From assembly GCF_002443255.2 (NCBI RefSeq), contig NW_019211455.1, positions 10,448,503 to 10,512,502 of the forward strand: 64,000 bases of DNA. Direction: 5' to 3'. Both the position numbers and the translations under genes were made by a program. Origin of the DNA: Varroa destructor (lineage: Eukaryota > Arthropoda > Arachnida > Mesostigmata > Varroidae). Position 1 is the stretch's first letter. Every line of letters starts with the position of its first letter. The notes beneath the pieces were generated by a model. The model was not told the DNA's origin. It saw nothing but the letters and a program-made list of their open reading frames with translations, and ran no database searches. Positions 1 to 14,319 of the stretch are shown here, piece by piece.

Positions 1-3000
1 CTATAATAGACCCTCTTAGATCGTTATGTAGGACCCTGACCGGTTAGGAAAGATAGGGCTAAGTGGGATACAGTATAAAAATCAGTAAAAACGTTGTATT
101 AATGCTGCATTTTCAATAACGACATCTTACCCATAATTCATCGGAGTCAATCATATCTTTAAGTGGTCAAATCTCTAGGCTGGGTCTTAAAGCCCATCAC
201 ATTAAGTACTACTGTATGTATGTCATGATAGTTCTGTGTACTTCCTCAATACTCTCATCGTTATATAGAAGGTGTGGTTTCTTTGCGCAGTATATGCATA
301 CAATTGTACGTATCATCGCGTAATAGCCTATGCAACGATGCGTTTCCAAATTAACAGATAAAATCTGAACTGCAATAGCCGTAATTACCAGCAATAGCTC
401 TAAAATCTAGTTAATCTAGTCCAATAATAACGTATAAAACACTAATCGCTTTTTCAATCGAAGTTCCGCGCGGTGCTTGAGGGCCGGGCCCGTCTTCATC
501 GTCATCCTACAGTTCTTTAGAGCAATTCAGATAAGTCAAATGACATCAGCAGTAATCTGTGACAGATCAGATGGTTAGCGAGGGCTTAGAGGATCGAAAC
601 GGCTTGATGATTTGTGAACCCATCGATAACAAAACAGCCCATGAACGTTCCTTACTTACTCTTGCATCCTCAAAATGTCCTGTACATATCCTATCAAACA
701 TCGGTTTACGGTGTACATGTGGATGATTCTGAACTGTGATCATCCATATTCCAGGTCAACGAAATAGCTTAACTCCGTCAGCTACAGTCGGTGTTGCAGC
801 GCACCATATATTATACACTATTCCTTTACCATCTATTGTGGGCACTGATGGGCGTACGGATGGCTGCTAGGTCACCAAACTCTCCTTCTCCACCATTGAA
901 TAATTCCATCATCAACCGAACGACCAACCAATTAAACTAAAGGACCAGTTGCGAGATCGTATACTTACCCCTTGGCGGCCCCAGCTTGGCTAGTTGCTCA
1001 AGGGCCGTCGTCTTCAGGCTTGCTTAGGTCGTATCCATGGCAAGATAGCGATTGGTGGTCGTAGTACGATCCGTAGTAGACTTGTAGTGGCAGTCGTGGT
1101 TGTAATAGCAGCAATAGTGTAGCACAGACGTCGACGTCGTATTACAATCGACATTAGTGTGACCACTTACTGCAATAGCTCCCTTGACTTTGGCGCAGTT
1201 CACCGTTTCAGCCTCAGCCTTGCCGCCAGCGTTTAGCCGTGAAATGCTGTACACGCGCGCTATTGCGATTACACTTTGGCGGCAGCGGTGGCGGCAGCGG
1301 CGGTCACTGAACTGTCGACGGCGACGTCAACACTAAAAGCGATAATCGTTCGCCGTTGGTCTTGTCTTGCTTAGGTTCACCACATCACCTTATAATAGCA
1401 CTCTGCATCTAATGAGTACCATCGAATCCATTACCGATATTCCACCAACATCAGTTCATAATGCACGACGACGCATCGCGACCGCGCTGCTTGATCGCGC
1501 CTTTGGTACCAAACAGAGACGAGAAACGGCGTAACATACATAGGGACCCAGTCGGCTTCGATCTGAAATGAGCTGACGGTTTACACCAGCACTTCCGCTT
1601 TCGACTTCCTCCTATCAGACGGTTGCTCGCTGTACTCTTAAAGTTTTCCACAGAAAAACGCTCTACAATACCGACGGCTATACCACCATTAGCCACACCG
1701 ACTTCTTGACTGGTCCAATTTTTAGAACGCCATAATAACTGTGCGCAGAGGCATATTTACGGACGCAGCAGCTGCTAACACCGTCGTTAGTAAGCTCGAG
1801 CTGTCTCTGATTGGCCTGCCGCTGCTGGGGGAATTGGAGCCGCAACATCTCAGCTCGTACTCGACTCACAGGCGAGTCTGATACTGTTCGCGCTCCTGTA
1901 TCGGTGCTCAAACTTTCACGGTCCGCCCCGCTACTGCCTGCCTAGCGTTGGATAAGCGAGTGCACCAATGGCCAAAAAGCCAACTTCTACACAGTCAAAG
2001 TACACACCAACCCACAAGACGTCGCTCTTCTCGGTCCAGTGTTTACGTTCACTCTTGGAGAAAACTAGATGCCAAGCAAAGACCGGCAACTAGAAACGCT
2101 TGCTCCAGGTTAGATGTTTCCTGACAGAAGGTAAATGAGCCCCGCCAAAACGAGGCGCAGTATTCTATCGACGACCAATGGCTGGCCAGTGCAATGTTAG
2201 CGCTGTGCTAGCCAGTTAACGCGACGCGCAACGTGAAGAGAGCGCGGAAAGTGACGCGAGCTAACGGCAGAAAAAGGGAGGACGACGTGTGCGTTCGTGA
2301 AGAAGAAACGTCAGATTGACGTTCGCAAGACTTTTGTCGGAACGGGGAAGACAGCTGAGACGTAAGGTACATCACTGTTTATTTCGAACATGGACTCAAG
2401 TAAAAGCGACGCTAATCGAGTGAAAATCGCCGTAACCTTTAACTGGTGGTTATACACAGAGGGATCTTGTATCCTTGATTTTGAAGAATCCCCTAGAATC
2501 TAGGTCGATTCAAATCTGCACTGAACAACTCTGTTTCAGGGAGCACAGTCGCGTGTGAAAGCGACAAATGAGTCAGCTGATAGCCAACAGTTATGAGATA
2601 CAGGCCGCGTCGCTACGCGTCGAGGAGCGAAAGGTCGCTCGAACGCTCGGATGTTTGTTGAGATTCGTAAGCGTGTTCTGAGCTGTTGCCACCGGTGGTG
2701 CCAAATCGCCGCCGAACTCGGTGGCTTCCTTTGGCTATTGGGCAGTCTCCTCACCGGCCGAAGCAGCAGTAGCGCTACAGGCTCTGTGGCTCACCTTGAT
2801 TCATCAGTAGCGCCAAAGGGTATTCGAAGGGAGCAGTGAATCTGGGCTGGAGCTCCCGCAGGGTGCCGGTAAGAAGTTAAGTAAGGCAGAAAAAAGACAT
2901 AGTCAGGGCGGCATCAGCAGGCAGATTAGCGAGCGGACCTTATTCTTACATTCGTTCATTGAAGTTAGTGTAAGTGTGCATCGACGAGCGACGTCTATAG

Positions 3001-6000
3001 GTTAGCAGGAGTGAGCTGGAGTGAATCGTGCCTGACCAGCGGCGCACACAGCGACAGCAGCGAACAGCTTGATTTGGTAAGAGGAAGCTGGTAATCCCAA
3101 AAATGGGTTCGTTGGGGGTAGCTTTTTTTCGGGGAGTGTGGAAGGACAGGGAGGTGCGGGAAATGATTTGATTGGCCTGCTGCTTCCCCTTAAAGAAATG
3201 AAATCGGCCGACTTTGCCCGTGCTCCACATATGTACAGATAAAGAAATGGATCTATACTTCTCATCTATCGTGAGTAGAGAAGCGGATAGGAGATGATGG
3301 CGGTAATCGGAATAGGAGGAGTGCCTAATGCAATGAGCTATAGGCACGGACATGGCCATTTTTGATTTGGCGAATGGTGTTGCATAACTAAGCAAGCTGA
3401 GCTACAGCCATTATTACTGCTGAGTAAGAGACTGAGTCACTGTTCATCAGGAGTCTCTTTTTAGGTAAAGAGGATGAGGGAAAAAGATATAGGGTACACA
3501 TGGGATGTACACAATGGATCACGCGACAACAGGAACGGCGACAATCTAATCTCACAGCCCAAATCGGAGACGACGCTGTCCCGCGCACGAATACGCTTAC
3601 GTCGAACCTTAGGTTCGTTGTGATACCTTAATACTGAGAAAGACGGCGAAATGGCAGCTGTGGGGCTGCTAGCTACTGGAACCTGCCTTTTAGTGCAGTA
3701 TCATTACAAGATGATGAACAGTGCTTAGAGGCACCGGCGATGGTGTGGCAGCCTTGGCGCTTGCAAAGACATCGGATAACACGCTTAACCGACCGGTGTA
3801 GGCCGCATGCAGCCCCGCATTTTTTGCACCCCTTTCAATTTACTATCCATCTGAAAATCGTTCGCGAGCATTTATCACTACTGCTAATACTGCTATTCAA
3901 GGTGTTTTTCGTATTATTATTATAATCGCTTTGCACAACCAGTGTCTTATTAACTATACAGAGGCAACAGTAGATCTCTGTATAGATCACCTTCAAGCAG
4001 TAAAAACGAACGAAGAGCCATGGTGACCCCCGGTTACAAGGTTTCGGTAGTGTGAAAGCTAGCTACCGATGCTACTGGGTGACAAAGCCATAAAACAGAA
4101 CTCTACCAGCTGTTGTCACCTAGATTTTGTGAGAGTTTGGAAGTGAATCTGTTAAATATATAAGCTGACGGCAATCCGTACCCTTCGTTCGGATTCCAAC
4201 AAACATCCCGATATAACAGAGAATGATAATAATAGTTTTCACGAAAGTCATATCGTTGGATCCGATATTGTATTTTTCAATAATGCAGAATATAGGCAGG
4301 AAGCACCTCGTCACATGTATGCCGGACGCGAAAGTACAATGGCATCTATTTCAAGATACATTTTTTGGTCATAGGATGACGTTAATGTTATCTAATTTTA
4401 TTTACTTTAAGTTTCTGGTGACTCGGTCGCCGATTAAAAATGTTCTCTAAGTGTGTACATTTTTCTACTGTTATAAACAGCAATTTCTATTATTATTATA
4501 ATAGATAGCCCTTTTCCAGATGATCTGGCTAAGCATTTTGTTGCTTCATCTAGAATCTGTAACATTTGAAATAAAAAATACCTAGCTTTAATTAAATCAA
4601 ATCAAGATTTACTAATTGAAGCATGAAATAAAGGACCATTTTTATGCGTCCGAAATTCGTCTACCTCCCATTTCATGTTAGACTATGGTAGCCTAAGGGA
4701 ATTGCTAACCTTTGAGTAAACAAACGTCAAGTTCAGTTGAAGAAAAATCGCTTTTCAACCATTCACTCCTTCAGTTACTATTTTAACAGTTATAACATGA
4801 AGATCCTTAAACTATAGAATAATTTTTCTTCTTTAAATTAGCAGGTAATGATTTAATAAGACGTAGACTTAGGTTACCTGACAATTCAGTTGTCTTGTCA
4901 TTCAGCGCTTTGTCTGATCCGACGTGTTTGTTACAGCCGAATTAACGTGGTACCAGTGATTCATCGGTTTTTAAAAATCGTTTATTGAATTTGTGTTCGT
5001 GAATTGGTGTTAGCCATGATTGTATCGAATACCGTAACTACCGATATTAGCGCAACAAGTATTTGACGTATTGTATTTAGGTTATGTGTCAAGTCTTCCA
5101 GGTGGTCTTTGCCATTCCGGATTACGACAAACATATGTATATTTATGACATATTTTCGTTCGTTCTCTACGGCACTTGTAAGTTGACGTTTAACCTAAAT
5201 TGTTCTTACGATTGCGTCGCGAACTTGGTACCAGGACGATCTGCCTGCTACCTTTTTACCAGTACGCCTATAAAGCATAGGTCGTGAAATCGGCTGAAAC
5301 CAATGCATTTAGAAACTAGAGTTCCAACTGATGCATTCATAAGAAACATTATATAATAGCCTTAATTCGTTTTATGCGTTTATGATGACGTTTATAGAAG
5401 ACAAAGTAACGCGCGTCGCACCTCAGAACTTTGATAAGCTTACCTTTAGTCACTAACTTTAATGTTTGCAGAAATGTCTTTTCATAACGGTAGTGCTGGC
5501 AAAACTGTTGGTATCCCTGATATTCAACAGTTGGCCGTACCGTTCCAAGAGAGTCTTAAGAGGCTCGAACTGAACATGCTTACCTTGCATATAGAAGATG
5601 TCTCTGGGAGTTTCTGGATCTCGGTAATTTTTTAACCTTACAATTGTCAATAATTTTTCCAGTTATTCCTTCTCTAGTGCGTTTTTTTATGTGCATTTAC
5701 GTTTTTCCGTCTTCTACTACGTCGTATTTCTAAAAGACATGTTGAAAACAGTGATTAATTACTCTGCTTAATTGCTTCTGTTTTTCCTGCACAAGCGCCA
5801 AGTATTATTTCAGTATTGTATTGCTTTAACTTAAGACACTTGATTTTCAAGTAGGAATTGAAGCCGAATGATAAGAAATTGAAGGACAAATACACAAGTT
5901 TATAGCTCATGGCATTTTATTTAGTGTATATTTCGTCAAAGGTCATTGCTCAATTGACGGTATATATGTTTGTAAAGGTCATTATGATTAATTAATGCTA

Positions 6001-6661
6001 GTTTGATACAATAAGCGCCAGCAGCGCTGGCCATGAATAATCAGGTGTTTTGCCTTCCTGCCTAATTTTTGGGTATAGGTTATTCATCCCTTATATATAT
6101 ATGTACCTAGCCTGGAAAATTTTCATCTCAGTGAGCACTAGATGCGACTACGGATCACACTAGCAGATTTAACCGACCTTTACAAGCATCTAACGGTCAA
6201 GTATCCTGTCGTTGTTGTCAGGCACAATATTTCGTAGGTGGCGGCAGCTATCAAACCAATTCAGAAGACCAGGTCAGACTAGTTAGCTGAAAAGTACGTC
6301 TCGGCGGCATTTTTTGAATTTGGTCACGCATTCATCACGTTCACCACGCCCTTCAGTATCCCGTTTTTGCCGTACCTCGTTCTCCGAATCCCCTTCGTTC
6401 GTTGACAAGCTTATGATCTCACGAGTTAGCTGACAGACATACATTGCTCTAAAATTTAGATCAAGAGGTAAAGTGGAGAGTATTATTAACCTCGGTTACT
6501 TTTAGTATTCTAGAGGCTGCTTGCTATACGAAAACATTAAAATCTCATAAGCTCTGTGTATTACCACCAAGATCGTGGTCAGGCATCATACAACGGCCAA
6601 AAACGTTTTCCTATTACATCTCGAGACTTGCACGTGACTACTTCAAGAATTTACCTTATGT
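1..6661. other. Non-coding or unassigned left flank
   Basis: I found no coding region I can defend here. Roughly 0.9-3.6 kb is richer in G+C and CpG than the rest of the window. It carries competing open frames on both strands, including a minus-strand frame near 1,680-1,911 with a donor-like GTGAGTCG, and a plus-strand donor-like GGTGCCG|GTAAGAAG near 2,870. Such islands often mark a promoter or 5' untranslated exon, but I saw no exon chain with matching phases. From 3.6 to 6.6 kb I see only AT-rich sequence with short chance frames. Confidence 0.4.
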
Positions 6662-8595
6662 CTATTTGCTCTGTACTACATACTTGCAGTCGTTAGACGC
6701 GGCAGGCCATTCGGTTATGATGTTCTTTGCTATTTTAAGGCCACGTCCCAATGTATCCGAAGAGGCCACCCGCAGGAGCGTGTCTGGTAAGTCAAATTCG
6801 TCACCTCCGTTATCACTACGCCGCTTGATTCCCAGAAATCCGTGTACAAAGTTCGATACCGGGCTTCGATGTGGTGGGCCGTGATGGTGGTACGAATGGT
6901 AATGATCTGAAACGCGATATGTCCTTAAAACGGTCCTGGCGGTAGAAGAATATTGGAACTGGCACTGAACAGCGCTGTTGGAACGTTTGTAATCAAGGTA
7001 GTCAATCTTAATAGAGTAAGTAACTGAGGAGGTTGACTAAAGGTTAAATAATATATACCATGAGGGTGTCATTCGTTTTGAATCGAATATACTCGAACAA
7101 GGTATCCACCTGAGAAGATCTTTAAAAACATTAATTTCAAGAACAGATGCCGAAATTTAACACATTGTCCTCATTTGTCCGAGAGGGACATGTTTATAGA
7201 AATGGGTAATGCGAGTATATTCAAAGATGTGAGTAAATTTAATGTTTTAAGTTTTACCTCCAGCACTTAAAGCGTTAGGCATTGCTTCGGCGTTAGGCAT
7301 TGCAGAACGAAAAAACTGTTTCTGCGCCCGGATAGAACCTAGGCCATCGCGAGTCCCTAAGTTTAGTAGGCAATCATGTTACCACTCTGTTATCAGTGGC
7401 ACTAGAGACGTGAATAGCGCGTGTTTGTTGGATGTCTAATGAAAGTTTAAGGTAAACTTACTAAAAAGTTGCATCATGGCCGGAAGGACGGACAGAGAAT
7501 AGATGAGCGCAGCGAACATCACCGTACTTATGCCTCCGTACCACGGCCAGCCTCCTCCCCAACCACCCCAAGGTCCGATGGGGCCGCCCCACCCGGGAAT
7601 GATTTGACGATTGTCGAACATTACTTGGCCTTCTTGCTTTGCCGTTTCTGTAAAGCGAAGGAAGAGCATTTACAATTCGACGTAACAACATGTGTTCGTA
7701 CGTATCTCACTTAGATTATGTTATATCTGTAACGTAATGATAGCTTCCTTCTGAATGAAGTGGCTTAGGAGACGGGCTTTTTATCTGGTATATATATCTT
7801 TTTTCATTAAATTGTTTATTCAATGGGCTGGTCACACGCACTCTTTTCTCAATGGAGCTACCTGCTTATGAAATTATGATGTATTTTTTTCTTAGATAGA
7901 TGGAAGTTAATTATTTAAGTCTGTTTTGCCGCTCATACTTAAGTTCCATTTAATAAGGAATATGTTTTTATAAGTACACCGGTAATTATTATACTTGTCG
8001 CACTATTGAAATGATAAAATTAAAACGGAGGTCGAGAGTCAATAAAGAGAGATAGAAGCTTCATGTAGATGGCTTCTAACTAGATAATTGACTGACGATC
8101 TACTTTATTTGAATTCCGAGTGAGTACGAAAATTTGAGAAGCCATACGTGTCTTGCAAACTTGGCCTAAGCATAACTCAGTAAGTGCGATCTCTGCTAGC
8201 CTTATGTCCTACATACAATGCAGAAGAATCTGTATTGAAAGATTTGCGTTCACGTATTACTGAAATGCAAATGCGACAAAAACTCAGTAAAAAGCGCATC
8301 AATATACAAAGTCACAGTTCTTAGTTCTCTGAAAATATTTGGCTGATTTACTCTATATCACCCGCAAGACTATGTATGCGTAAGCCGCCGCCGCCGCTTT
8401 ATGGTTTAATTCTATGCTTTGTCGTGTCTCATTTGAGAAATCAGGCCGCGTTCTTAAATCCTCAGGCCTTATTCTCACGTCAGCAAAGTACTCACTCGTC
8501 TTTTCGCTCGTAGCACCTTCTACGCCGGTGAAGATAATTCTGAAGAAAACTAATACAACGACCCCATAGACGAAGAGCAACTTATTTGAAGCCAT
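6662..8595 (-). CDS. Three-exon gene for a small secreted or membrane protein, Gly/Trp-rich and His-rich
   Basis: The exons are 8595-8496, 7647-7462 and 7023-6662. They total 648 nt, or 215 residues plus TAG. The junctions are GACGA|GTGAGTA to TTTACAG|AA and TTTTTA|GTAAGT to CCTCCTCAG|TT, both phase 1. Residues 1-28 form a signal peptide (MASNKLLFVYGVVVLVFF at the start). Residues 52-72 are a Gly/Trp/Pro run (GWGGPIGPWGG, then GGGWPWYGG). Residues 73-92 are a hydrophobic, probably membrane, segment (ISTVMFAALIYSLSVLP). Residues 136-147 are His-rich (HYHSYHHHGPPH). Two Cys, 116 and 208, could pair across the tail. The long last exon has no stop in this frame for 120 codons and has no Met, so a plain ORF search misses it. 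I do not recognise the family. Cuticle-associated or gland-secreted proteins often look like this, but that is inference. Its neighbours do not indicate a function. Confidence 0.72.
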
Positions 8596-11500
8596 CTGCA
8601 AACTGGTAAATACGTTACTCCACTTCAAAGGCAATTCAACACACTATGCCTTCACCGAATGCCACAGCCTGATGGGAAACAAATGTTCAAGCAGTAGGTA
8701 CAACCATATGAACCTAGACACACTTGGAAACTCCCAACGAGCCGTACAGCCACGTATTTATCTGATGCTCAACTGGAATGAAGAACTTCGCCAGCTCTTT
8801 GATCCTCCGTCAGAGGTTTGCACATCCAGGAATGAGCGGACATTAGCGCTGCAGCGGGTTTTCATCGGCAGGCGAAACGAAGTAAACGTCGACACGCCCT
8901 TGTTAACAAGAACCCCTCGTCTTCACGAGGGGGAAAGTTGGCTCTCGTTAAGAAGCCGTCAATAGAGTACTGTCGTAGATAATTGCAAGTTACGTTCAAC
9001 AGCCCGTGACGACGTGTCTGACGAACACTATGGGAATTTGCTGCAAACTAGTGTTGAGATACTATATCTCTAGAACTAAAGATACTGCGTGATGATCATT
9101 TTTGAGATAACATGCTGTTAAAGAAAATATTTTGAAGGAAATGTATCTCTAACAATTAATCTTGTTTGCTTTTTGGCACAAATATCAGGTGTACGTCGAG
9201 AATTGTTTTAGAATTTGGCCTTCATGCATTTGATGAATACTTCCTAACCGTACAAGGATGCTTATGTTTTCAGACAATTAAGTAAGCCTTTTTCTTAGAT
9301 CTACCTACCGGGAGCGACGCCATGGCTTCGTATTAGCGCATCTTAGCCCGATAGCAATTTTGTCATGAAAACACAACAATACAGCTATAAATAAATGATG
9401 AGAATGTTGTCCGCTAAAAAATATCTCAAATCAGAGAAAATAATCGAAGTTCACAAATATCATAAGTTTTTTGTGTTTGCAATTTTTGTCACCTGACTCT
9501 TGCCTATAATAATTGTGGTATACATTAGGTAACACTGTTAGTAGTACTTTAATATACAGCGTCTCAGTGTATGCTTTTTTCTCAAGTAAGTACTTAATTG
9601 ATTGATTAGGCGATTGTTGATAAATCAGCTTTCAAAAAGTAAAGATGATTCGTAACGTGACTGGAAAGACTTAGCTATGCTTGCTTTTAAAATTTTAATA
9701 AGGAATTGGAATACTGGATACGACCATAAAATGTTTTTTTTTTTTTATAGAGTTTTGCCTGTGCGAGGATCTGAGCGACACGTCTTAGAGACACGTTATT
9801 GTATAGGTTCGAACGCTGGGAACCAATCTTACGGTGAAATGCCTAACGCTGATGTCGAACGTAAAACTAGAAATACAGGGTTTTTTTTTTGTCTAGCTAT
9901 TGAAAGTCTTAGGTTTAAATCTAGAAAAGCTACTTATCGCATTGATTAAAGGCATACCCAAACAGAGATGTATCAATCACTTATCTATATTGTTCCTTTA
10001 CATCGTACATTAACGTGAAACTTTCAAGAAGCAACCGTTTTGTCTGACGTTGTTGAATACCATAATTGCCACCCTAGAATTTCAGTAGCTATGTTTTGAA
10101 CGAGCCAATATTAGCTTTGCCCGATACATTTGATATAATACATAAAGAAAGACGGCCTAACATGTGGACATGTGTTTTTTAAGAGTTAACGAATTGCTTT
10201 ATGACTTTTTCAGAGGTAATCCATAACGTTAACGTCTGTCAACATAACGTCCATAACGTATTGGCCTGTAATAAACTACATGAATGAATTGCTACACTAT
10301 ATTAAAGGTAATTTAGATGAAAGGCCAATTTACGTATCTCGTACAAGGCTCTACACTTTGAATCCCCGACCAGGAACTTACGTTTTACCTTCTCCCAGAG
10401 CACGTACTCGTGAGTATTCTTCAAGTGAAGCAAAATTTTCATAGTTGTTATCGGTAATTTATTTTCGAAAATACATGTCCCTGTAATTCTCCGGAACACA
10501 AATATAAATTTGTGTACAGGTAGAAATAGGACACGAACAAGAATACTTCTATTCTGAATAGTTTTCCCTGAAATATGCCTGTTTTTAATAGTTCACTATG
10601 GGTCTATGTCTAGAACATAGATAGCAAAAGGAAAAAAACACACGAAAAGTTACCATCGTCGGAGAAGACGAGTCCTCAGTCTGTTTCTCAAGAACAAAGC
10701 GAACATGAAGTTCCTGCAGCGGTATTGACAATCCTCGCTCGCCTGATCAGTGCACAAACACGTCTTCTTTGACAGGACGCCGCACCGGGCTTACGGCGCG
10801 GAAGCACTGTGGCCCAGCTTATCTGTTCCTAAATAGTTGCATCGTTGTCGATCTTCTCATGCGAATGAATACTGCGAGCTGCCGCTGCAGCTTGCTGGTA
10901 ACAGCAGCTCTGGCACACGTCAAAGACGAATGATTAAGTAGAGATTACATTATTCGCTCGGGTGATCGACATCAAGTTATTATTACTTACTAAGACGAGA
11001 TATCACCCGGATGGGTTTCGAAGGCGTTTGTTTGTGCTCTTCTTTGCTAGGTACGTTGATCTTTCTAATATGTCTACTGCTGTCTACCTGTTGCTGTTCC
11101 TTGTTGCTATGTTTTGTTACGCTAAGAATGGCTAAATCTCAGTGGCATGCACAGTCATGATGAAGACGATTGTAGATGAGAGGCGAACGCCTATCGGTTG
11201 CGCTTCAGGCTGAAAAAGATCCGCTATCAAAAATTTTGGCAGCTATCAAACGTATGCATGGTGCAAAATGTTAGAAGAGAGCTGAGTAGAAAGGTACAAG
11301 CTATTTCCGACATACTGCGAAATCAAGGTAGTAATTTGTATCCTGTATCTGGGTTGTTTCAAAATTGCGCGCCGCTAGCTATTGGCTATTCGATCATCGT
11401 GACCTCTAAAGCCATGTGACATCCATTGCTACAATCCGGACTCTTAGCAGTTCGAATAATAACGTTTTGTGGAGTATAAAGCACGACTTATTTGTGGACG

Positions 11501-12050
11501 AACCTGGTCAACTCGCTTTCAGCCGCTCGCAAAACCCTTTCAAGCAGCTGTGCGACATTACGCGTAAATGTGTGTCAGTTACTGCCAACTACTTCCATGC
11601 CCTGCCTACGTATTCAGGCATACGTCAACATAAGCATAGGCGATTCGTTCTTGGTATCGTGCTAAATTCTCGAAAAAATCCCTATTCGTTTTGCGTAATT
11701 GTCGGCTCGACGCACTCCGTTTCTAGCTCCGAAATAACTTTGTCACGAAGCTGTAATCAGTAGCTTTAACTTACTCCCCAGTTCACATCTTCGAGTAGAT
11801 TCTAATACGATAAAGTACGCCTGAAAATAATATGTAAAATTTTGCAGGTACCGCCGATCATTCACAGATATCATTCATGCAACACAATCAGTTTCAAATG
11901 AATAAAGTTTTGTTTGTTTTAATTGCTTTATCTGTAGTTTTGTCCTGCGGTCGATTTTAATAATATAAAGCAAATCGTTTGAGTCTGTGGTTTTTTTTAG
12001 CTTGTTGCATGACTTCGGAGATAGCTGCTGTGTGATTGTGCAGCGTACTT
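8596..12050. other. Intergenic, no supported gene
   Basis: Only short chance frames were seen. A plus-strand frame at 8672-8965 and another at 11416-11763 stay open for 97 and 115 codons, but they have no splice signals or family resemblance. About 10.65-10.93 kb is G+C-rich with a short open frame on each strand, and it could hold an unrecognised exon. Confidence 0.4.
8913..8932. repeat. Small perfect hairpin
   Basis: The arms cccctcgt and acgagggg (8 bp) flank the loop cttc. The hairpin is short but GC-rich and perfect. It has no run of T that would suggest a terminator, and none would be expected for a polymerase II gene. Confidence 0.6.
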
Positions 12051-14239
12051 CACGACCCGAAGAGCAATTAATACGCATGTACAGAATGTACGATAGGCAT
12101 AGGCTGATTTCGTAATTTACCAACAGTGGTGCACATCTAGAACGAAAAAGTACCATAAGTATCATAATAATTCATCACTTGACAAAAGAAGCTGGCAAGT
12201 AATGTTCCTTTAATTTATAACGACGCCGCAATCTCTTTTAGACTTCAACTCTTTTATAAGACTATGCCTCAAATAGCATGGGAATAGGTCCATGCAAAGA
12301 ATAATTTTTCGTGCAAACTAATCTGTAAAATGTAACTAGATTGTCCTATTTAGCTCATTAAGTGTTTGTGCAAAGTGCAATTTTAAAAAACTGAGTCTTC
12401 CAACCTATTCAACGAATGTTGTCAAAAGCTATTAGAAACATTTACGCGTGGGCTACCTGTACATAGGTCGTGTTCGTTCCCATGTAAATAGATATATACC
12501 AAACGAGAGTTTGCCCGTAACAACGAGAACACGATAGGATGCGTGATATAACCACTCTAAAGCATAAAGTGCAATAGTGAACGTAGAACTATTCCGAACT
12601 GTTCGTCGTTATCTAGCATGAAGAGTAGGCTACAAATGATAGTACTTTCGCGTGACGACTGAAGCACTTCTTAAGTTGTGGGTAACAATGAGAAGAAACA
12701 ATGAACTACATGAAATCACCATATCCCACGGTGGAAGCCGGCATAAGCCAGCTCGACCCAGCGTGGCGTCGGTTGACGAGAAGTGCTGCCCCCTGTTAGG
12801 TAAAATAACACAGAAAAACACAGGCTGTTTGACAAGCATTGAACAGAATAAGATTGTTAGGTTTTGTTAATAGGAACAGAACAGATGCTTCGGAATCTGT
12901 CTTATGTATTAATCAAACTGGCAGGACTCGTTTGTCATTTTTGGCTATCCTAGCTTCAACTATAATCTGATTCGTACGTGTATGTGCTAAAGAAGTATGT
13001 TTTTCTAAACATATTCATTGATTAATAAGCTGTACCTTTAGTCATTGTTTTTTTTTTCTAAGATAGACGTTCTTCGGAGTATTGCTAAGAGATGGCATAT
13101 TGTAGGGAGCACAACTTTCAAATTCCAATGTGTCTGGCTATAAGAGATCAGAGACCGAAAATTCGAGTCTAATTTTGATGACAGCTCATCTATGGCGTAC
13201 AACCGAGCTACGAATATAATGAAATGAAAAAAAAAAACTGATGGATTTGTACCTCGAAGATGGCTAGCGGTTTCACGCTGACACGCCAGCTCAACTTCTT
13301 GATAAAAACACACAAAACTACCTAATACACGAGAAACGGCCTGAGCTTTGAAGACAAGCAGAATGCATTCGAATTTCTGTTATTCAGAAGGCTCCTGCCC
13401 ATGCATTATAGTTTAAGCTATAAAATATTTTTATTTTAAGTTTGCCTCTCCCATAAATCACTCAGTAAACCCATAAAAAAGGCTGGGGCCCATGTGCTAA
13501 CTTCGCTGATTAGAAACTGATGAGCAGTTCTTATGTAAATTTTCCGTATCACGAATACATCAAGCGCAGAAAGGCAGTTATAATAATTAAATAAGAAAAA
13601 CGCACTGGAACTCACATGTTTAGTACTTTTACCGTTTTATAGGCGCCAGCGAACATCCTAAAGACAAAATCACCGACATGTGTTACGGTGTTTATTTGCA
13701 CCATATTCATGTCTCTGTAGAATTCATTCCAAGTGTACGACATTGTAACACAGCTCTTTATTTCTCTCTTCTGTGTACATACATATAGCTCACTTTACAA
13801 AAAAATGCACAAAGTAGATTTTTTGGTTTTTGCATTAAGTATTTTTTTGAATAAAATTTTCTCCGACTTAAGTAGAGAAAATTTTTGGGTATTTACTGCC
13901 ACACCGGATCGAAGAGATTCGAAGACAGTATCAAGACATTGCTCTCTGTTATGTATGTGTGCACAATCCATTAAGAGCTAAAAGCGACGAGCACGTCGAG
14001 CTATATAAACGTTCATTTCGAAGCTCTGAAAAATTATTAGAAAAAAAGAAGAGGAAATATTTGAATTAAAAAATATAATTGACTATCACTATCGCGTATG
14101 CTTCTTATCAGCAGATATTTGATTGAATCAAATACTTTACCGTAGAATTTTAGTTTGAAAGCGTATTCTGCGTCAGTGGCTGAGTGTTTCCATGCGCTAT
14201 TCGTATACAGTTTTGTGGGAAAAGGGCAAAAGTGATTCA

Positions 14240-14319
14240 ACTAGCATCAGCAAAGCAAAGATGGTTATTGCAGCGAACATCTGCATGTCCGCCGACCTAA
14301 ACCAAGAATGATACCAACG
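14240..14319 (-). pseudogene. Copy A exon 9: acyltransferase segment RWYHSWFRSADMQMF
   Basis: The acceptor TTTTTCAG|CGT and phase 0 entry match exon 9 of gene C. The product RWYHSWFRSADMQMF aligns with CWYHYWFMSVDMQIF, a hallmark of this acyltransferase family. The donor is damaged: CTAG|TT stands where gene C has CCAG|GT. Confidence 0.6.

Noticed and set aside
8672..8965. 97-codon plus-strand frame starting MGNKCSS, head-to-head with the three-exon gene
   Set aside because: The myristoylation-like start is only suggestive. No promoter, partner exon or family was seen.
11416..11763. 115-codon plus-strand frame
   Set aside because: No signal peptide, splice sites or recognisable motif. The length is about the maximum expected by chance here.
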